From assembly GCA_945923775.1 (NCBI GenBank), contig CAMELR010000008.1, positions 23,717-87,716 on the forward strand: 64,000 nucleotides of DNA, in the 5' to 3' direction. The position numbers and the translations under genes were made by a program. The DNA comes from an uncultured Clostridia bacterium. Lineage in GTDB: Bacteria > Bacillota > Clostridia > Oscillospirales > Ruminococcaceae. The notes beneath the pieces were generated by a model. That model saw only the letters and a program-made list of their open reading frames with translations. It ran no database searches and had not been told where the DNA came from. The first letter of the stretch is position 1. Each line of letters starts with the position of its first letter. Below are positions 1 through 8,908 of the stretch, piece after piece.

Positions 1-1
1 G

Positions 2-1492
2 ATGGTCGGCGCGGTGAAATCCCTCGTCACGAACCGCATAAATACGCAGATGAATATATCCGTGCAGGCGGCGGTCATGGCGCGGATAATGTCGCTTCCG
101 GCGGGATTTTTTAAGGATTACAGCTCCGGCGAATTAGCGGAGAGGTCGCAGTACATAAACTCGCTGTGCAACACGCTGATTTCGGCGTTTATGGTGACGG
201 GACTTTCGACCGTGTTTTCGCTTGCCTACATTTCGCAGGTGTTTATTTATGCGCCCACGCTGGTAATTCCGGCGCTGTGCATTACGCTGCTGACGATAGG
301 TTATTCGGTGTTCAGCACCCTCACGCAAATGCGGGAAAGCAAAGCGGAAATGATGATCGCCAGCAAAGGCAACGGCATGACCTACTCCCTTATTACGGGT
401 ATTCAGAAAATAAAGCTGGCGGGTGCAGAAAAACGCGCGTTCTCCCGCTGGGCGAAGCATTACAATGAGGAAATAAAGCACAGCTATGGCAAACCCCTAT
501 ACATGACTATCAGCGGTACGATAGGCCTTGCGATTTCGCTGCTTGGGACGTTCGTGATGTACTTTTTCGCGATAGAAAGCGGCGTTTCGGTGGCGGATTA
601 CTACGCTTTCACGGCGGCGTATGGTATGGTGTCCGGTGCGCTGTCCTCTCTGGCGGGAATGGCTCTTAATGCGGCGCAGATACGTCCGGTTCTGGACATG
701 GCGAAGCCCATTCTGGACGCAGTTCCCGAAGTATCTGAGGACAAGCAGATGGTTGAACACCTCTCCGGCGGGGTGGAGTTGAACAATATTTCCTTCCGCT
801 ACAACGACAGTATGCCGAATGTCATTGACGACCTCACGCTGAAAATTCGCCCCGGCCAGTACGTTGCGATAGTCGGCAAGACGGGCTGCGGCAAATCCAC
901 GCTGGTGCGGCTGCTGTTGGGATTTGAGAAGCCGCAGAAAGGCGCGATCTACTACGACGGACGGGATATGCAGTCCCTCGACCCGAAGTCGCTGCGGCAC
1001 AACATAGGCACGGTAATACAGAACGGCAAGCTTTTGCAGGGCAGTCTGTTCGATAACATCAGCATTTCCGCGCCGGAGCTTACCCTTGACGAAGCGTGGG
1101 AAGCCGCTGAACTTGCGGGAATAGCGGACGATATCCGGGAAATGCCGATGGGTATGCAGACGATGATTTCCGAGGGTTCCGGCGGCATTTCCGGCGGTCA
1201 GAAGCAGCGTCTGATGATAGCCCGGGCGATAGCTCCGAAGCCGAAGATACTCATTTTGGACGAGGCGACCTCTGCGCTGGATAACATTACCCAGAAGAAG
1301 ATAGCGGATTCACTTGATACGCTGAAATGCACAAGAATAGTCATAGCTCACAGACTTTCCACGATACGCCACTGCGATCGCATAATCGTTCTGGACGGCG
1401 GCAAAATTATCGAGGACGGAACTTATGAGCAGCTTATTGAGCAGGGCGGGTTCTTTGCGGAGCTTGTCGAGCGGCAGAGAGTGGACGTATAG
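2..1492 (+). CDS. NHLM-type bacteriocin ABC exporter, permease/ATPase (5' partial)
   Basis: C-terminal 496 residues of an ABC exporter that would move Nif11/double-glycine leader peptides across the membrane. The gene is already open at the window edge and the first Met is probably internal, because NHLM exporters are normally 700-1000 residues. Residues about 1-235 hold four or five transmembrane segments of an exporter fold. The ATPase domain follows with Walker A GKTGCGKST, signature SGGQKQR, Walker B ILILDEATSALD and H-loop IAHRLST. The string around GSGGISGGQ and the 'ATSALDNITQ' D-loop are typical of the second NHLM transporter subunit (TIGR03797-like). It lies 20 bp upstream of the metalloprotein gene and heads a locus that ends with five leader-bearing genes, which are its likely cargo. 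The partner peptidase-type subunit must lie to the left. Confidence 0.85.
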   Translation: MVGAVKSLVTNRINTQMNISVQAAVMARIMSLPAGFFKDYSSGELAERSQYINSLCNTLISAFMVTGLSTVFSLAYISQVFIYAPTLVIPALCITLLTIGYSVFSTLTQMRESKAEMMIASKGNGMTYSLITGIQKIKLAGAEKRAFSRWAKHYNEEIKHSYGKPLYMTISGTIGLAISLLGTFVMYFFAIESGVSVADYYAFTAAYGMVSGALSSLAGMALNAAQIRPVLDMAKPILDAVPEVSEDKQMVEHLSGGVELNNISFRYNDSMPNVIDDLTLKIRPGQYVAIVGKTGCGKSTLVRLLLGFEKPQKGAIYYDGRDMQSLDPKSLRHNIGTVIQNGKLLQGSLFDNISISAPELTLDEAWEAAELAGIADDIREMPMGMQTMISEGSGGISGGQKQRLMIARAIAPKPKILILDEATSALDNITQKKIADSLDTLKCTRIVIAHRLSTIRHCDRIIVLDGGKIIEDGTYEQLIEQGGFFAELVERQRVDV

Positions 1493-1512
1493 AACGAATT
1501 GGAGTGTGAAAA

Positions 1513-2394
1513 ATGTCTGTGATAAGTGAACTTGCAAAGCGTTTCCCTCAGCTTTGTATCAAACCCGAAAAGGATGCTTCCCAGAGCGAGTTATACCGTG
1601 GAATTGTTCGCCGCGGAGAGCAGTATTCCGGCAGCCTGTCGCACTTCACAGGCTCGGACGAGGACAGCCTTACCATAGAGGAAACACCTGCCGGAAATGT
1701 AGAAACAATATTCCTAAAAAACCGGGAGGATTTCGAGTGCTTCTATCAGATAATGGCTGAGAAATGCGAGCCTGTTCCCGTTTTGCGGTCGGTGGGCGCT
1801 TCGTACATAGGCGGGATAAACGACTGGTCAAAAATTCACGCACACATGGAGGAATACGAGAAAAACGGCGGCACGGATACTGATAGTGAGTTCAAGCGGT
1901 TTACCGCTGACAAGGCAAATTACAAGACCTCGATAATTCTGCTGTCTGACGGGTTTTACAGCAATATCAGCTATGGAAACACCCCCTACGGCGAGGAAGA
2001 ATGGCGGGGCATTTCCCTTGAAATACGCAAATATCACGAACTGACGCATTTTGTGTGCAGGCATTTCTTTCCCGGAAATATTAAGCCGATATGGGACGAG
2101 CTTCTTGCGGACTTTTACGGGCTTCTGTGCGCCACCGGAACCTACGACACGGTACTGGCACTGAAATTTCTGGGCATAGAGGATGGAAAGTACATTTCCG
2201 GACGGCTGGAACGCTATGTTGAGGGGCAGATAAGCGGTGAGCTTGTCGGTGAGATTGTTGAGCTGACCGAGTTGCTGACGGGGCTTGTGCCTTATAAATT
2301 CATCAGGGAAGACGATAATTTCAGTACCATTATTTCCATACAAAATAAATCGATTGATTTTTTGAAGAAATATCCCTCTGTAAACAGAGGATAA
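1513..2394 (+). CDS. putative zinc metalloprotein (HExxH + ExxxD) of the NHLM locus
   Basis: A 293-residue soluble protein with no signal peptide. Residues 175-179 read HELTH, a HExxH zinc site, and residues 196-200 read ELLAD, which fits the ExxxD third-ligand motif of gluzincins at a plausible spacing of 16 residues. No wider family was recognised with certainty. It starts 20 bp after the exporter stop codon and ends 12 bp before the kinase gene, so it is probably co-transcribed. By position it could be a maturation protease that trims leaders or cores, or a metal-binding accessory protein; this is inference from the motif and neighbours only. Confidence 0.6.
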   Translation: MSVISELAKRFPQLCIKPEKDASQSELYRGIVRRGEQYSGSLSHFTGSDEDSLTIEETPAGNVETIFLKNREDFECFYQIMAEKCEPVPVLRSVGASYIGGINDWSKIHAHMEEYEKNGGTDTDSEFKRFTADKANYKTSIILLSDGFYSNISYGNTPYGEEEWRGISLEIRKYHELTHFVCRHFFPGNIKPIWDELLADFYGLLCATGTYDTVLALKFLGIEDGKYISGRLERYVEGQISGELVGEIVELTELLTGLVPYKFIREDDNFSTIISIQNKSIDFLKKYPSVNRG

Positions 2395-2406
2395 GCAGGT
2401 GTCAAA

Positions 2407-4206
2407 TTGAAAAAAGTTAAGCCAAATTTAGTGATTTGTCTTGCGTTATTGATTATATCCGTTGTCATGATCGTTGTTGTGGTACATAACGATAATCATG
2501 CTTTTGCTGCTTCGTCTTTGAATGTGACCTTTCAAGGGGAATACAAAGCAGGCAGCGGAAACTGGCAGCCGATTGAAAGTGACACAAAGATAATTTGTCC
2601 GGACGGAGAGGTTCGACTAAAAGGTTATTTTCAACTTGAATTTTCTGACGGAACAGTTCTTGGCGGAGTTCCAAAAGGAATATCATTGATCACTTATTTT
2701 GACCACATCGGTGGGGAAATATATGTCAACGGTCAGCTTGAGCACGAATTTGACACGGAAAACAAGCTTTACGGATACAGCCCCTGCGCCGCAGATTGGA
2801 TATCCTTTGACTGCCCGGCAGAGGAAAATGAAATAGTGGAGATAGTCCTCAGAAACCCCCATAAATTCGGCAATGGTAATGCTGTCGATACTTTTCTGAA
2901 TTCAATGTACACCTATTCCGGCGCAGCATTTGACCAGTTTTTGTCCCAGCAGAACGCTCCGCAGAAAACATTCGGCATTGTGATAATTGTGATTTCGTTT
3001 ATTATTCTGGGAGTGGCGATTTTTTCTACGATACTCAAGGTGCCGTACAGCGGAATGATATGGATATTCGGGTTTATGATGCTGTTCGCCGGCGGCTTCT
3101 TTGTGCTTGATCTGCCTAATTATTGTATTGGCGGAAGCTCCTCGGTGTTCAACTCCATCGCAAAATCGCTGTGCATAATTCTATATCCTGCGTTCATGTT
3201 CCTGCTGACCGAGAACTGCCTTAGGGATAAGCTGAAAAAAGCAGGAGGAATTGTCGCAGGGGTCTGCGGTGGGTTCTCGATCGCCGCTGTTATCATCGCA
3301 TTTACCGGGAAAATGCTTATTTACGACCTGAATTATTATATGCTGATGATACAGCATGCGGCGGCATTGGTGCTTATCGTTCTGTGCGTTATGAGTTTTA
3401 AAGGCTCGGATCTAAAGCAGGGTATCATGACGGCGGTATGCCTTGTGGCTCTGCTGTCGCTTGCGTTTGATATCGTTGCAGTATTCATGGGTGTATGGCA
3501 TACTGCGGTGGTTTCAAAGCTGGTGTTTGCGGCGGTATTTGTTCCTGCGCTGTTCTATTCGCTGATATTTATCCCGCAGAATATCAACGCAGGACTGCGG
3601 GAAAAGGAATTACAGCTTAAATTGCAGGAAAACCAGATGTCCGTCATGCTTAGCCAGATACAGCCGCATTTCCTTTACAACGCATTGAGCGCGATATGCG
3701 ACCTGTGCGGCTCTGAACCTCTGAAAGCACGGGACGCTCTGGTGGATTTCTCCGTATATCTCCGGGAAAACATGGATTCCATAAGCAGCAAGCCGGTGAG
3801 ATTTTACAATGAACTTTCCCATATTGATACCTATCTCAAACTGGAAAAACTGAGATTTGGTGACAAGATAAATGTGGTTTACGACATTGAGGCGGAGGAT
3901 TTTGAGATACAGCCGCTGACTGTCCAGCCGATAGTCGAAAACGCCGTAAAGCACGGTATCTGCATGAAGGAAAACGGCGGCACGATAACTCTGAAAACCT
4001 CGGAGGAAAACGGCTCCATCACAATAACCGTAACTGATGACGGCGTTGGTTTTGATGTGAATAGCACCGTGACAGAGGGCAGTATGCGCTCACACATTGG
4101 GCTGGAAAACGTAAGAAAACGCGTTGAAAAATACCCCGGCGGGAAACTTACCGTAGAAAGCGAGATAGGCAAAGGAACTGTTGTTACAATCAGCTTCCGA
4201 AAATAG
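2407..4206 (+). CDS. LytS/YehU-type sensor histidine kinase, 7TM
   Basis: 599-residue membrane kinase with a TTG start. An N-terminal anchor at about residues 8-28 is followed by an extracytoplasmic sensor region (about 30-190) and about seven transmembrane helices (about 190-395), a 7TMR-DISM-like layout. The cytoplasmic part has the His_kinase (PF06580) box QIQPHFLYNAL with the phospho-acceptor H421, an N-box VENAVKHG around residue 512, and DDGVGFD and GLENVRKRVE of the HATPase domain. The nearest response regulator is the divergent SARP-type gene at 5340-6128, so the two probably form a two-component system controlling the precursor locus. The ligand is unknown; a secreted peptide or a carbon source (a PTS remnant lies beside it) are both possible. 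Confidence 0.85.
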   Translation: MKKVKPNLVICLALLIISVVMIVVVVHNDNHAFAASSLNVTFQGEYKAGSGNWQPIESDTKIICPDGEVRLKGYFQLEFSDGTVLGGVPKGISLITYFDHIGGEIYVNGQLEHEFDTENKLYGYSPCAADWISFDCPAEENEIVEIVLRNPHKFGNGNAVDTFLNSMYTYSGAAFDQFLSQQNAPQKTFGIVIIVISFIILGVAIFSTILKVPYSGMIWIFGFMMLFAGGFFVLDLPNYCIGGSSSVFNSIAKSLCIILYPAFMFLLTENCLRDKLKKAGGIVAGVCGGFSIAAVIIAFTGKMLIYDLNYYMLMIQHAAALVLIVLCVMSFKGSDLKQGIMTAVCLVALLSLAFDIVAVFMGVWHTAVVSKLVFAAVFVPALFYSLIFIPQNINAGLREKELQLKLQENQMSVMLSQIQPHFLYNALSAICDLCGSEPLKARDALVDFSVYLRENMDSISSKPVRFYNELSHIDTYLKLEKLRFGDKINVVYDIEAEDFEIQPLTVQPIVENAVKHGICMKENGGTITLKTSEENGSITITVTDDGVGFDVNSTVTEGSMRSHIGLENVRKRVEKYPGGKLTVESEIGKGTVVTISFRK

Positions 4207-4226
4207 GAGCATGAGGGAGAATAATT

Positions 4227-5294
4227 ATGGATTATTCGATTACGGCGAAAGAGCTTATACAAAAGCTGGGCGGCGGTGAAAATATTTCTTCGCTGACGCA
4301 CTGCATGACGCGGCTTCGCTTTATACTCAACGACAAAAGCATTGTTGACGACAGCGCTGTTTCTGAAATTCCCGGCGTACTTGGCGTGGTGAGGAACGGC
4401 GGTCAATATCAGGTGGTTGTCGGTAACAACGTTGCGAAATGCTTCGCAGAGACAAACAAGCTCTCCGCACATTCGGAGCAGAATACGGCAGCTAAGGCAA
4501 AGGCAAAGCGCCGCCCGGTAGCTGCCGCACTGGACTTTATCGCAGACTGCATGACTCAGCTTATTCCCGTTATTATCGCGGGCGGACTTATCAAGGCAAC
4601 TGCTTGCCGTGTTCGGCGAGAACTGTCTGAACCTGCTTTCCGCTTCGTCTGACACATACGTTATTTTTAACGCGATAGGCGACGCTGCATTCTACTTTCT
4701 GCCGATATTCGTTGCGTTATCCGCGTCAAAGAAGCTGGGGTGTAACTCATTCCTTGCGATGATGCCGGGGGCAATGCTTATCCACCCGGGAATTATTTCG
4801 CTTCTTGGGGGTGAAGCTCCCACATCGCTTTTCGGCTTTATTCCGGTGGTACACGGCAGCTATTCCTCATCGGTTATCCCGGCAATGCTGTGTTCAAATA
4901 TCGCACAGGGAGCTGTTTGCTTTGGAGCAGCATTCGCTGCAAAGGATAAAAAGCTGCGTCAGATGGCATTTTCTGCCGGGACATCAGCCCTGCTTGCAGG
5001 AGTTACCGAGCCTGCACTGTACGGCGTGACTTTAAAACGCCGTATCTACATGGCGGCAGCTATGATAGCGGGGGGATTGGCGGTTTCATCTTGGGTATAG
5101 TCGGAGTACGCACCTATGCGCTGGCTTCGCCCTGCATAACGTCAATAATCCAGTTTGTTGCGCCGGACGACCGGGCTAATCTCCTTTTCGCCTGTGTTTC
5201 TGCTGCGGTATCCTTTGTGGTCGCATTTGTACTTTCGTTTATATTCACCAGAACCGCAAGAAATGAATCCCTATCTGAAAAAACCGGAGAATAA
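4227..5294 (+). pseudogene. decayed beta-glucoside-type PTS EIIBC
   Basis: Remnant of a sugar phosphotransferase permease. The EIIB domain is readable from 4227, with the phosphocysteine region HCMTRLRF, and EIIC begins near IADCMTQLIPVIIAGG. The frame is lost near 4600, where one extra A in 'aaggcaactgc' shifts the reading frame. A second shift lies near 5074 in a G6 run that would need G7. In addition, the stretch between the SYSSSVIP and NIAQG segments (about 4870-4900) lacks roughly 100 residues present in BglF-type proteins. The three pieces are 4227-4652, 4609-5100 and 5091-5294. The in-frame loss together with two shifts makes sequencing error an insufficient explanation, so a dead gene is the best reading. 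Confidence 0.85.
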
Positions 5295-5308
5295 TTACAG
5301 AAAATATA

Positions 5309-5336
5309 AAAACAGGGCATGATGCAGCCCTGTTTT
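5309..5336. terminator. bidirectional rho-independent terminator
   Basis: Perfect 10-bp stem (5309-5318 with 5327-5336, core ACAGGGC/GCCCTGT) with an 8-nt loop. A-rich sequence lies on the left and T-rich on the right, so it can end both the + strand pseudogene transcript and the - strand regulator gene, whose stop is at 5340. Confidence 0.85.
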
Positions 5337-5339
5337 GTT

Positions 5340-6128
5340 TTATCTATTGTTTTCAATATTCGCCAAAGTAAACTCCGCCCATGAATACTGTGCCATGTAT
5401 TGCCCATGATAGCTGTTTACGGCGTAGGGGATCTGACGAGTAAAGTCGTAGTAATCACACACCACCAGCTCCGGGGCTATGGCGAGGGCATTTTTTTCCT
5501 TTATCAGAACCGACTCCGCATTGACGGAAGCGAGGGCCTTATTTAGGTCGGCTATGAGATTACGCAGATTACTCCGTAAAAATCTGGAATCCGACTCATT
5601 CCATAATACGGTGATAAGTTCGCTTCTTGAACAGGGCGTGCCTTCTTTGTCCACTAGGTATGCAAAAAGCTCCTTGGTTTTCGCTCTCTTGAACGTGACC
5701 GGCTTGTCCCCGGAAAACACTTCGAAATTCCCGAAGCACTGTATGCGCAGCTTGTTTTCAGCGTCCGGCAGGACTGGATTTCTCAGGTTCGCCATAGCTT
5801 TTGTAATAGCGTCGCTGCTTATCGGCTTCATCAGATAATCGCTGGCGTATACTCGGTAAGCTTCAAGGGCGTATTCGCTGTATGCCGTGGTAAAAATTAT
5901 GTTAGTGTCGCCGTTTATGTCTTTAAGCTCCCGCGCAAGCTGGATACCGTTTTTTTCGTCCATTCGTATGTCTAGGAATGCTACATCACATTTGACGTTC
6001 TTTGCTTTGAGAAGGGCGTCCTTTGTTTTGCTGAAGGACAAAACCTCCGAATGTGGGTAGGTTTCTTTCAATACTGAGGAAAGGTAGTTCAGCGCGTGTA
6101 TCTCATCATCAACGACAAACAAATTCAT
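5340..6128 (-). CDS. response regulator with SARP-type DNA-binding domain
   Basis: 262 residues. Residues 1-120 are a receiver domain with the acidic pocket VDDE, phospho-acceptor D53 in FLDIRM, a switch Thr in FTTAYSEY and the conserved Lys in YLMKP. Residues about 125-215 form a winged helix of the OmpR-like SARP class (FGNFEVF ... KTKELFAYL ... RSELITVLW), followed by a short C-terminal tail rather than a full BTAD domain. GGGAGG precedes the ATG by 8 nt. It is transcribed away from the neighbouring gene and is the obvious partner of the LytS-like kinase at 2407-4206. SARP proteins bind direct repeats just upstream of the -10 box, and such repeats occur at 6298-6321. Confidence 0.85.
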   Translation of the reverse strand: MNLFVVDDEIHALNYLSSVLKETYPHSEVLSFSKTKDALLKAKNVKCDVAFLDIRMDEKNGIQLARELKDINGDTNIIFTTAYSEYALEAYRVYASDYLMKPISSDAITKAMANLRNPVLPDAENKLRIQCFGNFEVFSGDKPVTFKRAKTKELFAYLVDKEGTPCSRSELITVLWNESDSRFLRSNLRNLIADLNKALASVNAESVLIKEKNALAIAPELVVCDYYDFTRQIPYAVNSYHGQYMAQYSWAEFTLANIENNR

Positions 6129-6166
6129 TTATGTATCCTCCCCGGCTTATTTGCTCAATTTATTCT

Positions 6167-6195
6167 ATTTTACCATGTTTTGCCGAATTTTGCAA
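6167..6195 (-). promoter_or_regulatory. sigma-A promoter of the response regulator
   Basis: On the - strand TTGCAA (6195-6190), a 17-bp spacer, then TAAAAT (6172-6167), about 40 bp before the regulator start. The same hexamer pair and spacing occur upstream of pgk and of the kinase-LRR gene. Confidence 0.6.
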
Positions 6196-6297
6196 TAGTC
6201 TTTCCAAGAAAGGTGCATTTTTTAGATACAACACGCAAAAACAAAATTTGTAAATATTGCCGGAAACAATTGTATATTATGACGGGATAGTTGAATG

Positions 6298-6336
6298 TTT
6301 TTGTTGCGCTTTTTGTTGCGCCCGGTATGTTATAAT
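6298..6336 (+). promoter_or_regulatory. tandem 12-bp repeats plus -10 box (SARP-like activator site)
   Basis: The 12-mer TTTTTGTTGCGC is repeated exactly head to tail at 6298-6309 and 6310-6321, and 9 bp later comes a perfect TATAAT at 6331-6336. No good -35 box exists at 17 bp, which is typical of an activator-dependent promoter. It would drive the phosphatase gene at 6369 and possibly the downstream precursor genes. The divergent SARP-type regulator is the natural candidate to bind here. Confidence 0.65.
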
Positions 6337-6368
6337 ATACTCAACAAAAAAAAGGGGGGTTCATTTTT

Positions 6369-7310
6369 ATGAACAAATTTAAAAAGAGCTTTGCAATTAT
6401 TTCTGCGGCTATGATGATAGCGTCTGTTTCAGCCTGCTCAGCCAGCACGACTTCGGGTTCAGGTTCCGATAATGCTGCTGTGCAGGAAAAACAAAAGGTA
6501 TCACTTGACGAACAGATTCTCGATATAGAGGGCATAGGCAACGCAAGGCAGCTTGGCGGCTATGTCACCTCAGACGGGCGAAAGGTCAAGAATAACCTGC
6601 TTATCAGAGCGGCAGATATTTCAGCCATAACCGCTGAAACTGCCCAGAAGCTGGCAGACGAGTACAACGTAAAATATGTCGTAGACCTGCGAATGGGCTA
6701 TGAACGGGACGCAGCTCTTGACGCTGAGATTCCCGGTGCAGAGAATATCTGGATAAGCGTTTATGATCTGGATATGTCAGACCCGGTCATCGCACAGATG
6801 ATGAAGAATATTAAGGCGGCAGGAGATGACAGCGTACAGAAATGTATTGAATGTGCAAAGGCGGGGCTTTATTCCGACCTATATACAAACATTCTTCTCA
6901 GCGAACAGGGACAGCAAGGCTACGCGCAGTTCTTTGACATCATGCTGAACAATAAGGACGGCGCTTTTCTATGGCACTGCACCCACGGCAAGGACAGGAC
7001 GGGAGTTGCCGCTGCGCTAATACTGTATGCTCTGGGCGTGGACGAGGACACCATCATGCAGGATTTCCTGCTGACTAACGAGGTCAACAAGTCCGGCATA
7101 GAATACATGACAGGCGAGCTGAAAAAACGCGGCTGTGACGAAGCGATAGTAAACGACGCCCTTGCTATGGCGGGAGTGAACGGAGAATATCTCCGGAACG
7201 CATTCGATAAGGTGAAAGAGAAATACGGCTCGGTGGACGATTATATCAGAAACCGGCTTGGTGTTTCCGATGAAGAAAGAGAACAGCTTAAAAATATGTA
7301 TCTGGAATAA
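6369..7310 (+). CDS. lipoprotein tyrosine/serine phosphatase (Y_phosphatase3)
   Basis: 313 residues. A signal peptide of about 22 residues ends in the lipobox VSAC, placing the lipidated Cys at 23 and the enzyme on the outer face of the membrane. The catalytic P-loop is HCTHGKDRTG with nucleophile C204, and VVDLRMGYER upstream is the usual PF13350 region. A Ser/Gly/Asn linker (about 25-40) separates the anchor from the enzyme. It follows the SARP-type promoter and precedes the degenerate receiver gene, so it appears to belong to the same regulon. The substrate is unknown: a surface phosphoprotein, or cleaning of a secreted product, are guesses. An AGGGGGG ribosome binding site precedes the ATG. 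Confidence 0.85.
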   Translation: MNKFKKSFAIISAAMMIASVSACSASTTSGSGSDNAAVQEKQKVSLDEQILDIEGIGNARQLGGYVTSDGRKVKNNLLIRAADISAITAETAQKLADEYNVKYVVDLRMGYERDAALDAEIPGAENIWISVYDLDMSDPVIAQMMKNIKAAGDDSVQKCIECAKAGLYSDLYTNILLSEQGQQGYAQFFDIMLNNKDGAFLWHCTHGKDRTGVAAALILYALGVDEDTIMQDFLLTNEVNKSGIEYMTGELKKRGCDEAIVNDALAMAGVNGEYLRNAFDKVKEKYGSVDDYIRNRLGVSDEEREQLKNMYLE

Positions 7311-7346
7311 ATCCGGCATTAACAATATAAAGCGGGAGATGATAAT

Positions 7347-7847
7347 TTGAAAATACTACTGTCAGACCATGACAAAAATCGTCTTGATGTACTGTCGGGG
7401 TATATAGCGGAGATATTTCCGGAGGGCGAAATAACCGCCGAAACAGATTCGCTCATGGCGGGCAAGATCTGCTTTAACGAAGCATTTGACATAGCCTTTG
7501 CCGATCTGGACGACAGACGGCTTGACGGGCTGAAAATGAGAGATTTTGTGCGCAGGTCAAACCCGAAAGCAAAATTCTACCTCTGCGGCAACCCCCGCGA
7601 CCTGTACGAATGGGACGTCATAGACGAGGACGGCAATGTCTGCGAGGACGGCATTGACGGAACGATCTCCTACCCCGTCACGAAAGAGAAACTGTTGCAG
7701 CTTCTGAATGTACGCCGCGCTGTCATTCTCGCAGACCGAACCGCCGGAACGGAGCTTGACGACAGCTTACTCCAACAGGCGGCTGGAGGCTGTAACAGCG
7801 AGGAGAGCCATTCGCAGAACAAATTATTCAATACGGACAAACTGTAA
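7347..7847 (+). CDS. degenerate receiver-domain protein with leader-like GG tail
   Basis: 166 residues with no output domain. Residues 1-120 resemble a receiver: acidic residues D7 and D9 and a possible phospho-site D53 in FADLDD. The conserved Lys before Pro of true receivers is replaced (SYPVT). The C-terminus is unusual: ELDDSLLQQAAGG at residues 136-148 matches the end of the nearby precursor leaders (ELSDEDIEQVTGG, ELTDKELEEAVGG) and is followed by an 18-residue tail beginning with Cys. It could be a regulator that has captured a cleavage/export signal or an odd precursor; the GG match could also be chance. Confidence 0.6.
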   Translation: MKILLSDHDKNRLDVLSGYIAEIFPEGEITAETDSLMAGKICFNEAFDIAFADLDDRRLDGLKMRDFVRRSNPKAKFYLCGNPRDLYEWDVIDEDGNVCEDGIDGTISYPVTKEKLLQLLNVRRAVILADRTAGTELDDSLLQQAAGGCNSEESHSQNKLFNTDKL

Positions 7848-7868
7848 AAGTATAAAAGGAAAACCAAT

Positions 7869-8294
7869 ATGAAATACGACGCAAAAAACCTTAAGATCAA
7901 CAGCCTTGTGCTAATAATACTTGCAATTGTTGATACTGTAATTATGATAGGTCAGATAATGGCTGAACAACTGAGTGTTGAGAAAATCATGGAGCTTGCA
8001 AATACAACACAGCAAATTGCTGAGATATCTTTAGCTGCATTTATCGGTGCAAACTCCGTTGTTTTTCTTGTTACCTTACTTATAGGGATAATGGGGCTTC
8101 GGCAGGCAGACGGAAAGTTCAAGGGCAAAGCAAATATAGTGCTGGCAGAGATCATGCTGGTAATAAACATTCTGCTGGCGGCAGTCGGGATATATGGTCT
8201 TATTAAGGGAAGCAATGAATTTAGCTCAGTATGTCAGTCTGTGATCTACTTTGCTTTTTATTATGCCTACATAAGGTGCGCTAAGAATGTCTGA
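7869..8294 (+). CDS. small four-helix membrane protein of unknown function
   Basis: 141 residues with four predicted transmembrane helices (about 13-30, 52-75, 88-110, 118-135) and short loops. No family was recognised. It lies between the receiver-like gene and the first precursor and could be an immunity or export helper for the locus; that role is inferred only from position. A GGAAAACC-type ribosome binding site precedes the ATG. Confidence 0.6.
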   Translation: MKYDAKNLKINSLVLIILAIVDTVIMIGQIMAEQLSVEKIMELANTTQQIAEISLAAFIGANSVVFLVTLLIGIMGLRQADGKFKGKANIVLAEIMLVINILLAAVGIYGLIKGSNEFSSVCQSVIYFAFYYAYIRCAKNV

Positions 8295-8337
8295 TGGCAT
8301 TCATGGCATTAAAATTCTGAAAGGAAAGGTACATATT

Positions 8338-8841
8338 ATGAAAACAATCGAAGAATTCTACAGCGAAGCAATGGCAGACAAGGAGCTTGAGGTAGCCGTA
8401 AACAAGGCTCACAGCGAAAACCGTCTTGCGGAATTTCTTACCGAACACGGAGTTGACGGTACAACAGAAGCTTTTGAAGCGCTTGTAAAGGAAAAGAAGC
8501 AAACCCGCACTGAGCTTACCGATAAGGAATTGGAGGAAGCAGTTGGCGGCAAATACGGATATGCAGACTGGGGCGTGGATTGGTCGGATGACGGCTACGA
8601 GTTAGATATGTCGAAAGTTAAGTATCTATTTAATGTCGGTGACAAAGTGATCGTTGACTGCTGGTTCAGGAATTTAACAGGAACAGTAACAGAAAGAAAA
8701 CTGTATTGCAATGATGATACGCTCTCGCTAATGTACTGTCCTGAGTATTATATAGTTTTTGATATTGATACCTCGTCCGACTGGTATAAACAGGCCTCCC
8801 TTGCTCCTTTTACTAGCGGTGGTGCCTATGGCTCTTTTTGA
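8338..8841 (+). CDS. Nif11-like leader protein 1 (beta-rich core)
   Basis: 167 residues. The start at 8338 is chosen because GAAAGGAAAGG sits 8-9 nt upstream and because this start gives a leader matching the next genes. Residues 1-71 are a Nif11-like leader (MKTIEEFYSEAMADKELE ... ELTDKELEEAVGG) ending in the Gly-Gly cleavage signal. The 96-residue remainder is large for a RiPP core and alternates hydrophobic residues (VGDKVIVDCWF ... GTVTERK ... EYYIVFDID) like a small SH3-type barrel; it contains three Cys. Likely exported by the NHLM transporter. Confidence 0.8.
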   Translation: MKTIEEFYSEAMADKELEVAVNKAHSENRLAEFLTEHGVDGTTEAFEALVKEKKQTRTELTDKELEEAVGGKYGYADWGVDWSDDGYELDMSKVKYLFNVGDKVIVDCWFRNLTGTVTERKLYCNDDTLSLMYCPEYYIVFDIDTSSDWYKQASLAPFTSGGAYGSF

Positions 8842-8908
8842 AATGAAAAAACGGTATACGACATAACAGCGGTCAGCGCACATTCATATTTTGAAAGGAA
8901 ATGATGAT

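Noticed and set aside
4590..4660. programmed frameshift in the PTS gene
   Set aside because: A second shift and an internal loss of about 100 residues show decay instead.
8287..8337. longer start for precursor 1 at 8287
   Set aside because: The ribosome binding site and the alignment with the other leaders support the ATG at 8338.
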